From Nemophila menziesii (Eukaryota > Streptophyta > Magnoliopsida > Boraginales > Hydrophyllaceae): 64,000 nt of DNA. The translations under genes and the position numbers were made by a program. The DNA lies in assembly GCA_029959085.1 (NCBI GenBank), contig JARWIR010000047.1:3410001-3474000 (forward strand), in the 5' to 3' direction. This document shows positions 21,661-32,400 of the stretch, in pieces. How positions within the stretch are numbered: position 1 is the stretch's first letter; every line of letters starts with the position of its first letter. The notes under the pieces are model-generated. The model ran no database searches. It was not told the DNA's origin and saw only the letters and a list, made by a program, of their open reading frames with translations.

Positions 21661-22110
21661 AGGTTCATTTTAATCTTATTCAACATTTGGTCCCTTAATC
21701 CTAAAAAATATATTATCAATTCATGTCATGAATCAATATAGTAAGTAAATTATACAGGGAAGGCCCAAGGCCGGTCCTGAGGGTAGGTTGAAGAGACGAC
21801 CGCTTTGGGCCTCCGATTTTTTATGTTTTTAGGGGTCTTTAACTTCTAATATTTTTGCATAAAGGGGTCTCATTTTGCAAATTAGACCCCTCGAGGGAAA
21901 CATTGTTCAATCTTTTCTATTCATTTTTTTATTTTTTTAATTACTATCTTTGTATATAGTTATAATTTAAACTAATGCATGTAAAGGAAATATACCATTT
22001 ACGTTAAAAGGTTTACCAAAAGGTGATAAGGCTTTATTTATCCGTGGTGATTAAGATATTCTACTAATTAAGTTTTCATGTCACAAAAAAAATTACTTAA
22101 AAAATTATTA
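21268..22110 (+). repeat. 843-bp tandem duplication, unit 1
   Basis: From 'ttagataaaggtgaagg' through the array tail, the block 'aaggccggtcctgag' ... 'gaccgctttgggcc' and an A+T-rich end 'aaaaattattatta'. It is followed immediately by unit 2. The GC-rich block and 'ttttaggggtct' resemble the end of a hAT-type element, which is a tentative call. Confidence 0.85.
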
Positions 22111-22955
22111 TTAGATAAAGGTGAAGGTAAAGCTAAAAGTTAAGGTTTTAGGTTTTAGGTTTAAGGTTTAATGTTTAAGGTTTACGGTTTAAGAGTTAAG
22201 GCTAAAGGTTTAAGGGTTAAGGTTTAAGTTTGAAGTCACGGTTAAGGTGAAGATGAAGATGAAGATTAAGGTTTAAGGTTTAATGTTTATGATGTAAGGT
22301 TTAAAGATATATGTTTAGGCGTTAAGATTAAATTAAAGGTTAAGATGAAGATCAAGATTAAGATTTAAGGTTTAAGGTGTAAGGTTAAAGTTAAGGTTAA
22401 CATTAACGTTTAGGTTTAGGTTAAGGTTAAGGTTAAATTTAAGGTCAAGGTTAGGGTTAAGGTTAAAGAAATAATAGTTAAGAAGTTGAGGTTATGGGGG
22501 TTAAGGTTCATTTTAATCCTATTCAACATTTGGTCCCTTAATCCTAAAAAATATATTATCAATTCAAGTCATGAATCAATATAGTAAGTAAATTATACAT
22601 GGAAGGCCCAAGGCCGGTCCTGAGGGTAGGTTGAAGAGACGACCGCTTTGGGTCTCCGATTTTTGATGTTTTTAGGGGTCTTCAACTTCTAATATTTTTG
22701 CATAAAGGGGTCTCATTTTGCAAATTAGACTCCTCGAGGGAAACATTGCTCAATCTTTTCTATTCATTTTTTTATTTTTTTAATTACTATCTTTGTATAT
22801 AGTTATAATTTAAACTAATGCATGTAAAGGAAATATACCATTTACGTTAAAAGGTTTACCAAAAGGTGATAAGGTTTTATTTATCCGTGGTGATTAAGAT
22901 ATTCTACTAATTAAGTTTTCATGTCACAAAAAAAATTACTTAAAAAATTATTATT
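22111..22955 (+). repeat. 843-bp tandem duplication, unit 2 (includes hexamer array 4)
   Basis: A head-to-tail copy of the previous unit with only scattered substitutions and a small insertion in the array portion (extra 'aatgtttaaggttt'). The TTAAGG array part is 22,130-22,505. Confidence 0.85.
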
Positions 22956-23157
22956 ACGTACCATTGTCATTATCATAATGTTCATGTCTCAAATGAGTCC
23001 TATATTATGCAAAATAACATCCCGTAAAATTTCAACATCAGTTATTTCACATATTATAAGACTTATAATGCAATTAACCTAAAAACTAATGTAAGCAATT
23101 TATATGTTTATTCGTATAAGGATCAGTTCAATCATTTTTGTGTCTGTTATGATGTAA

Positions 23158-23282
23158 TATAGGAACTTATAGTGCAATTATTTTGAAATGATATAGGGAC
23201 CTATAGTGCAGTTAATCTGAAATGATATAGGTACCTATATTGAAATTAATCTGACATGTTACAGGGACCTATAGTGCAATTA
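23158..23282 (+). repeat. 34-bp tandem repeat, about four units
   Basis: Units of the form 'atatagggacctatagtgca' plus 'gttaatctgaaatg' repeat with a 34-bp step. The same 'tatagtgcaatt' motif is dispersed in S segments and at 14,400-14,745. Confidence 0.75.
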
Positions 23283-24388
23283 TTATTTTATCCACAACGA
23301 AGAAAAGAAAATCCAAAAATGCATTATAGCTGAAATGTGTGTCAAATTTTGCTGATTCTTGTTTACTTTAGGTGATTAACTAAAATCAAACTAATTGCCT
23401 TTTAATATAAATTCATCACTTAAATAGTTAAAATAAGAACCCATCTAAAGCATCATAATCCAATTGCAACAACATAAACAAACATTTTAAACATTATTGC
23501 ACAGTAGATTACTGAAAAACACAAACAATGTTCCACCCTAACAAATCTAAAAACCACAATTTGACCCAAATCTATTTTTTTTCTTCCATTAAAACCCTTA
23601 TAATGTATCTAATTTGCAAAAGGAAACATTCCAACTCTTTCACAACTTTATTCCGAGCAAACCAAAACCATAAACATATATGAAAAGGAAAAGATGAGAA
23701 AGGTTTCAAAATTTAAAGAGAGAGAATGGACCAGTTTGGTGGTGGAGGTTGTGTGCAGTGGTGGTGGCTCGCCGGTGGTGGTGTCCCTCCAGTGGTGGTG
23801 GTGCTGGAATTCAATACACCAAAACTCAAAAACCAAAATAGTAATTAGTTTTAATTTTGTAAATTAAATAAAATTGATATTTAAGATAAGATTATACCTT
23901 GGCTCGGATTATGGTGGTTGTAGTCGCGCCATAGATGTGGCTCCGGTGTTGGTGGCTCGCTGGATGAGTTTTTTGAAAGGCTCTTTTTTTTGGCTCCTTT
24001 GATGGTGGGGTGGGCGTTTTTAAAGAATAAAACAAATGTCCTCATCAAATAATTTTCCATTGAATTAGACGCTCTATATTTACCGCCAATATAAGTTTTA
24101 GAAATTTAAAAAAAAAATCAAAAATTATTTTTTCGTTTTTATTTATAAACATGATAATAAATTGTTATCGTCATCACTATCGATATATACTACTCGTTAG
24201 TCTAGTATAAAACAACATTTCATCATGTTTTTTGTCACCGGCTTCAATCAAGTTATCAGGTACAAGGTTAAACATGGAAAATCAATCTCTATCCTTTGAC
24301 CTGTAGTCAGCTGTAATAACGGGTATTCCGAATCCAAGTTCGTATCAACTAAAGGAATTGTGATCAGCTTTAGACCAGTGGAAATCGA
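23283..24388. other. Non-coding stretch with a GGTGG-rich patch
   Basis: No gene seen. Between 23,735 and 23,960 there are many GGTGGT/GGTGG triplets ('gccggtggtggtgtcc', 'gtggtggtggtgctgg'). They give a His/Pro/Thr-rich minus-strand frame that I regard as repeat-driven. It is similar in style, not in order, to the patches at 9,400 and 28,700. Confidence 0.5.
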
Positions 24389-25062
24389 TTATTCACCCCA
24401 TAATTCGGGACTCCATCCGTGTTTATCATTCACCTCACATACAACTTTCCACTCTTTTTGTGTTTTACTTGCATAAATTACATCGATATAAAACATCTTT
24501 TTTGTTCGAGTTGCTAAAATAAAGGGTTCCTCACTCTAGAAGAAAGAGTTTGTGCTGATCATTGTTGCCCAGTTTTTCGATTTTCTCTTTTTCATTTTTT
24601 CGTCGGTGATATTCCATTTAAACTTGAACAACACAATTGAACACCCACGAATGAATTCCACCTTTACAATTTTACTTAACTCACCAGAAAAAGGTTTCAC
24701 CACCTGTGATAGTACAAAATGACTAGTTAATAAACATATTATTACCAACTACCAAGAATGGAGATAGGGACAACTTTTTACCTGTGATGGTACAAACTCC
24801 ATAATCCTAGGTGACTCTCTTTTCTCTTTTGTCACGCGTAACCCATTTGATCCCGGTGACAACACAAGAATCATAGCTATATACAGGCCCACTAGACATG
24901 TTGGACAAGGAAACCAATTCAGCAAGATAACTACCATTTAAAAAATAAGTTTTTGGACTACCTTAATTGTAGTCTGAATGGTTTTCCTTCTAAGTGATCA
25001 TAGACTTCAACTATCGTTGAAAGATCTTCCTGTATTTCCTCCATCTCATTAAATCTTTCATC
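24389..25062 (-). pseudogene. CACTA-type transposon gene remnant, DUF4216-like region
   Basis: Three exon-like blocks lie on the minus strand. Block 1 (24,962-25,062, acceptor CTAG, donor GTAGTC) contains 'EIQEDLSTIVEVYDHLEG'. Block 2 (24,782-24,930) contains 'LVSLSNMSSGPVYSYDSCVV' and then 'KWVTRDKRE'. Block 3 (24,389-24,703) contains 'GELSKIVKVEFIRGCSIVLF' and 'EEPFILATRTKKMFYID'. In plant CACTA (En/Spm) ORFs the DUF4216 region runs in this order: a 'CIVNGVKF..RDxRRxTQNSGV' stretch, 'YGxLxxIIEL', 'VVLFKCxW', then 'EPFILAxQAxQVFYVED'. The match is colinear. Breaks seen: a TAG in block 2 after 'KREKRVT', a TAG at 24,536-24,538 in block 3, and a frame clash at the block 2/3 junction. It is dead. 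The class call is good; exon limits are inferred from splice-site shape. Confidence 0.7.
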
Positions 25063-28000
25063 CTAGAATTTTCTACGAGTTGATTCATAAATATTGTTGA
25101 TATTCTTCTTCTGATGCACGTAATATCATTTTCATATTGTCGAGAGTAAGTCCCATTTCCTTTATTCTACTATTACATTTCAAGCACAACACAAACATGA
25201 AAGTAAAAATCATCAATATGGTAGTCCGTGAATATCTTATATTAAATTTTTCATAAATAATTAACGTTTGCTTTGTTAAATATTTGAAGCATTGCTTCCT
25301 TTTTTTATCAAGTTCACTTTCTTTCTATGAGTAAAGAAAAATGTGCTTAAAGTGCAATATTTATAATAGACAGAGACATGAACAAAAGTGTTATCATATT
25401 TTTGGGTTTTTTATGAAATTGTTTTAGTATATGATTCACAATCCTAATATTATTATCACGATATCTAAAATGTTATTTTGGGAGAGACAAGCTATCCCAC
25501 CCGATAGTATCATTCTACTGAATGGACGCAATGGTCTAAATGACTCAGAGTCTATACTCTTGATCACGTTTATAAACCCGACAATTTTTTTATCAAATAC
25601 TTCCTTTGAGGTATGATCAGTGAATTTGTTAACAATTTCGATGAATTTATAGTAATTTTCTCCAAAACACGTCCCACTTAAAAAATATCGGTTTTTGGAT
25701 CATTGGTCATCAAACTAGTAAAGATATAGAGTAAATACACTATTTACCCTTATACTATTACTCATTTAACATATTACCCCATGTTTTCTAAAACTTGTCC
25801 ATTCATCCATGTACAAAATTTTCAAGCTAAATTACCCATATTAACGGATTTTGCTCAATTTTTTTGTTAAGTTATTATTAAATTATTTTTAATCAGTCTT
25901 AATTAATTTATATATTATTATTTTGATCCATAAGTTTAACAAATTTAAAATTGATCTTCCAATTTAGCGAAAAATATTTAAATATGTCAAATTAATAAAA
26001 ATATATTAATTAAAAAATAACCGCCATTCCCTTCGCACCCCTCCATTTTATAGCCAACCACTAAAAAAGTAAGTTTAAAACATTTTCGTCCAAAGTTTGA
26101 TGATCATGTTATCAAGAACAAATACAAGAATCTTACTAACATCATATTATCGAGAAAAGCTTCTACTCAATTGTACAAAACATGATCGTTTTAAGTTAAG
26201 TTTCATAAATAACCAATATGTGACTTACCTTACTAAGAATAATGAATTTCATATTTTTAAAAGGTTCCATAAGAAGGTTCTTTTTTCTATTATTCTTCTT
26301 TTGTGATGGATTTTATAGTTAGTGGGTTCATTCTTGAAGCAATTAGTAATCCAATTTTACTTGTTGTTGTCATTGTTCGTTTTGTCATTGTTACAGTTGT
26401 ATTTACTTGTAATACCTGATATGGAAAATAAGTTATCACTAGTCTCATTACTTTGATTAAAGAGATGCAACAGAGTTAGAATCCATGCTTCATTATAATA
26501 ATTTTAGATCCATCAAACCATAATCTAAAGGCATCAAAAAACCCAAATTAAGCATCTATACAATAATTGGAGAATACATCAATGTTCAAATTACTCCATC
26601 TTTTAATTTATAACAACCATGTATTCATAGAATAGAAAGTATGATCAAACTTGATTCTACTAACCCTAAATTAAATTCAAAATTTGAGCTAATACACATA
26701 TGTTTCTTATGTCCCAAAAATCAAATCTTTGAGAGTAAAAACAATTCTATTAGGAAAAGGATGATTTGATGAATTATTTGGGGGTTATTTGTATAGTCGT
26801 AAAATTTTGAACATTGAGGAGTTTCACGAAGAAACATATAGAAATATATTACAAATTTAGAATTCGAAGATATACAAGTACTATCTAGTGAAGTATAACT
26901 TGATTTGGCCCTATAAATTCAAAACCATCTTTTGAAATATTGGTTTTTATAAGAAATTGGTTAATTTAGAGAATTCGTTGTACTATGCATATGGAGAAAA
27001 TCATCTTGTTTGGTTTTCTTCAGTTGTACATGCTCCACCCGGGCCAACAAATTGTAAGCTTTATCAACCAGTATTTGAAGACAGATTTAGTTTTAAAGAA
27101 TATTTTGAGATTTTATGTTTTACATAATTTTTAATATTTTTTAATTCAATTATTTTGTATCATTAATGAATGTTTTGGGTAATGATAATGGTGATGATGG
27201 TGATAATAATAGTGGTGGATGTGTGTGAAGAAGGTGGACTGAAGATAGGTGGGAGGAGGTTGCAAAATAAATCTATGTAGGCTAGGATGTTTATGAAAAA
27301 CCAAATCGATGTGTTAATCTGATTCGTTCGAACTTGTGGGTCAAAATAATAATTTGAAATTATCTAAATTAATTAAGTATAATTTAATAATAAGTTAACA
27401 GATTTTTTAGATTGAACCCGCCTAAAGGCAGTAAACTAGCACAAGGGTCACACTTTAAAAAGTAGGGGGTAATCTATAAAAAGGGTCATAGTAGAAAATA
27501 TTGTAAGTGTATTTACTACAAGATTTATAAAACTAAAGGTTTTTAAGCGTCCTTGTCGAGCACAATGAAACTTCGCCATAAAAAACTCATAATATGACCA
27601 ACTTATATATATATATATAAGAAGTAAACTATAAATATTTACAAATTTATAAAATGTTTCCACCATATTATCGAAAATGGTACAAAATATATCATTTCAT
27701 CGCTCTTATAAGCTCCCTTGTTTGAGGGTATTTTATCACAAAAATACTTTTAACTTGAGTATTAGAGTGCCAACAAAAGTATCTTCTTAAACACACATTA
27801 TACTCATACCTACATCGCGACAACATTAAGTCTATAAATATAAGAACACTCCAAGAACACAACATGTATTGAAAGAGTAATCGAACAATAAAAAAATAGT
27901 TGTAGATTAAAACCTCATAAGTCAAGATCTTTCTTGACCTAACCAAACTCTAAGCTAAAAGTCCAAAAAGTTATTGACAAACAATAATAGAAATCAACCT

Positions 28001-29455
28001 AAGAAACAAATGAATTGACAAAATAACCAAGATAAAAACATTCAAGTACACCTATTACCCCAAACAAAGACGACACACAAGAAAAAGCAACGAGAACCAT
28101 AATTCCATTAGAACTCTTGACTTGAAAGTCGAACAACAGAATTTACGTTAAATAAAGGTATCACCAGAATGCAAAAGAAAGACTAACAAGATTCAATTTC
28201 ATTCGGAGTCTAAAACCATATAAGAAACCTAACAGTCACTTTGAGTAAATTACCTAAATACCGAGAGGATCTCTGTATACCAATGTTACATTACAAGACA
28301 AGAGATTTGAAATCTAAGGTAAAGGAGATCCTAAGTTTAAGGAACATAAATTGCTCTGAAGAAGACTGTGTTGTCCATCTCATTTCTTGTAACCAAGCCA
28401 CCATAAACACGCTCAACAGAAAATGGGAAAAACAACAAAGTTTGAGAGTAGTCCTTCACCACGAGTAGCTTATCTCACACCACTGACACCACCACTAACA
28501 AGAGCATATATGAACCAAGATAACCACCACCAAACTTTGACATTCACGAGTATCAAGCATATAAAGCACCACCAGATATGAATTTCCACTAACGTCGTTA
28601 ACTATCAATGCCACCACCACCGCAATTAACGAAACCAACCATAAGGAATCTTCTTTGAACCACCTTTTCCTCCTACCTAGAAAAAGAGATCCACAGTAAT
28701 GGGTGGTGGTAGCTTCAATTTGGGTAGGGAGGGGAGGTTCATATTTAGAGTGTTTGTTTTCAAAGGTTTGTTAGTGGTGTTATGGATGCTACAAATTTGA
28801 TGAAAAATAGGTTAAATACAAATCAGTTATGCACATTTTTTACTAATCAAATGTTTCTGGTACAAATGAAATAAAAATATGAGATGCAGACCATATAATA
28901 ATAGGTCCAAAATTATCTTAATATTACTCTAAATTATTTGGGTTAAACCATTTGTTGCAAAGACTTTTTTGATCTTTATTAAATCAAGAAGAATCATCTT
29001 ATAGTTTGAAGCAAAGGTAAGCCTCCAATAATAGATTGTAAGGTATATCAGTTTTTGGTTCTTAACGAATGTTCGTTATTTTATATCACGAAATTATATA
29101 GGCGTATTATATTACCTTATTTGTTGATTCTAATGTCTTTGATTACATAACTATAAAACATGTAAAAATGGATAATTATTTTAAAGTCTAAGTATGTTAT
29201 GTCATGACTCCATTATCAGGGGTGTTTTAGGAATTTTTTTAGTTACGTTTTTCCTTTCAAAAAACCTGATAAGGGGAATTCCCTATATAGTCCATGAGCT
29301 ATATACCTATAACCACTTTCTTATTAATATTACATCCACATGCCAAGATGTATTTTGAAATGGGGTAAGACTTCTATCCTATATTGGATTATCCAATATT
29401 AAAATCACATCAATTAATTATAATATCAAACTGCATGTCATTAGATTAATTAGGT
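24962..29455 (+). repeat. Partial, older copy preceding the 5.87-kb tandem array (copy 0)
   Basis: 24,962-27,780 aligns with the second half of each tandem unit (for example 31,964-34,560), including the MULE-like insert. 27,700-29,455 aligns with S copy 2 (8,400-10,150) and leads into the first full unit. It is clearly more diverged from the array copies than they are from one another. Confidence 0.75.
25730..27517. mobile_element. MULE-like element with long terminal inverted repeats, copy 0
   Basis: The left end 'agtaaatacact..tttaccc' ... 'tattaccccatgtttt' and the reverse complement of the right end 'agtaaatacactta' ... 'gattaccccctacttttt' form inverted repeats of roughly 75 bp. Flanks of about 9 bp ('aaagatata' left, 'caagattta' right; 'taagatata' at the right end of later copies) look like a decayed target duplication, as made by Mutator-like elements. 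No transposase is seen in the 1.79-kb interior, so it is non-autonomous. Confidence 0.6.
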
Positions 29456-32400
29456 AAATATTTTTGCAAGTTAAAAACACAAGATATGTGTCATATTATG
29501 ATTTGTATTAGACCATCCAATATTGGAAGGAATAATTTTCCCTTGAACTACTAAAAGATGTAATTCCCCAAATGGTCATGAGTTATACAATTATTACAGG
29601 TTTGCTCCTCAAAATTGTTTGCTATAGGGTATTTAACTTTGAAAAAGGGGCAGAGTCAAGATATTTTCTTTGTGGATGGGAGGGATAATTAATGCTCTCG
29701 AACCATTTATATTTAAGGGGGAGTAGAACTCACAATTTTATTATTTTTGTTATGGCCTTGATATCTCTTCTTATGGTTGCATAATTCTATTATATATTTC
29801 GCATAAAGTGTAAATCTTGATTACTAAATTTTTAGGTAACTTATCATTATTTTTTAAATGTTTATTTATAAGAATAGTATGGTTATATTAGTAAGAATCA
29901 CACTATGAATATTTACGAATATATGCATTGCAATGATCATGTCCCTATTACCATTGATAGGTAGACTAACATGTTTCCACTACTTTATCGTAAATGTTAT
30001 GAAATGTACCATTTTATCAGTCTTATAGGTCCTATTGTTTGAGTGCCTTTTAAGTAAATTTATTCTAACTTTAGTATTAGACGGCCACCAGAAGCATCCT
30101 CTATGTGGTTTTAAACATTTACTATTTGTGCATGATACTACTATCTCGAGAAGGCATGAAAGATTTCAAAAACTTGAATGTGCTTATGGATGATGGTTTT
30201 TGCTCTACCACCAATCCAAACATGTAAACATAAGTGTATAAATCGTGTCTCGCCCTTATTGAAAATGTGATTTAGCAATCGAGGTAATAAGACAACATTA
30301 GTAATCATAAACATCTAACTTTGACATAACATGTTATATATAACAAGTATCATTAATGACATATGTACTTTGAAGCATGTTCTAATAATGTAGTGAGTTT
30401 ATCAATTTGAAAAACCATCTAATTTTAAAATTAAAGTGTTTAAATTATTTCAAGCACTAGTAATTTACTAAAATTTTCAAATTCTTCACATACCTATTAA
30501 TAGTTTATCATAGATAATAAACAAATTAAGGAAATAAAGGATTCAAAATCTTAATAACCAAAGGTAAAAAAACAACTAAATCACATTTCACTAGTATCAC
30601 ATATTTTTTAAAGATACATTAATACAAATAATAGAAACGAGTAGCACCTTATCGTATAAAGAATAAAGAATAAACCAAAATTAACCATATATAATATGTT
30701 AATTTTAAAAAAAAAATAACTTGAAATTTATTCAATTAACCAAAAGGTAAAAAAATAAATTATTTATGGGATATCGTAATCTAAATCTGTAAATATTATA
30801 TCGTCTTTGAAACATAATATAAAGCCGCTACCCCTCCTTTCCTAATATCGAACACTAGCCCCTACCCTTTATCATCTATAGTTAACACATTACACAAAAT
30901 TTTCTATGTAGTATCATCATTTTGTATTGATTAATCTAATGTGCCCCCTTCTTAAATGTGCTTCTTTTTTCCTTCCTTCTTCGATCTTCTCATCTTTAAG
31001 TATCTTTCGTTGAATATTCCATTTCAATTGATGATTCTTTGATGAGTTGATATTAATTATTAATTTTTTTTATTATCTTGTCAATGAATTATTGCTTATC
31101 ATTTATAATGGATATACTCACTTTTATTACTTTAGATATTTTTAATTTCTAGGAAAATAAGTATCATTGTTATTTTTAAATTTAATTAATTTTGTTTTGT
31201 TATTATTTAATATATTTTCTCCTAACTTTTATTAGTTGTATATTAATTTGAAAAACACTTTTCTTGAACTTGATCGGAAACATTTTATTTTTATATATTG
31301 GAATTATTTATATTGAAAATTTAAGTTGGATATTGGTCATTATCAATCGAATTATAGTCCTGGTTATCCGTTATCAGGGGTGTTTTAGAAATTTTATTTA
31401 GCAAGGGTTCTAACATTACAAAATCTTGGTAAGGAAAATTCCCTATGTAGTTCATGAACTGTATCCGTTTAGTTATGGCCTTGCTATCTCTTCTTATGTG
31501 GGCATACTTCTCTTAATGTGATATGACTTATGTGAGAACAAAGCTGAAGTTTTTTGTTGGAACATTGCTGATATGATCTATGGGTGGTTGTTCAGATTAA
31601 GTGGGGGTACTTTTGTGGAATTTAAGATGTTGGAAGTTCTTATATACATTAAATATTTTGGATTCATGATACCATGTTTCTATGCTCTATATTTTATATA
31701 TGGTCTTTAGTTGTTCCAGTTTATCTGGTTATCTGGTTATCTTAAACTAGTCTCATATTCATTAACACAAAAAAAAACACCCCAAATCTAGTATCTACAA
31801 TTCCGAACTATTATACATCAAATAGAAACTAAGGCTATAGTGTAAAACCAGAAAGCTAGAAATGAAAAGTCAGCATTCTAATGAAACCCCCACTAATCAT
31901 AATCCATTAAGTTTAACAACTAGACAGAAATTGATCAAGATAACTTTTATTTAAGAAGTGTGCTTTGAGACTATCTTAATGGTATTTTGAATGGTTCTAC
32001 TTCTAAGTCACGATAGACTTCAACTATTCCTAAAAGGTCCTCTCATATCATCTTTGTCATGTTGGGCTTTGAACACGAAATATCACCAATTGGGTTGTCC
32101 ATAGATCTCTTATATTAAATTTCTCGTAAATAATTAACGTTTGTTTTGTTAAATATTTGAATCATTACTTCCTTTTTTTATCAAGTTCACTTTTTTATAT
32201 TTGTAAAGAAAAATGTTCTTAAAGTGTAATATTTATAGTAGACAGAGACGTGCACAAAAGTTTTATTATATTTTTGGGTTGTTTGTGAAATTATTTTAGT
32301 ATATTATTCTCAATCCTAATATTATTATCACGACAACTAACATGTGATTTTGGGCGAGACAAGCTAGCCCACCCGATAGTATCATTCTAGTGGAGGAACA

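Noticed and set aside
23648..23836. His/Pro-rich minus-strand frame
   Set aside because: It is produced by GGTGGT triplet repeats and shows no domain.
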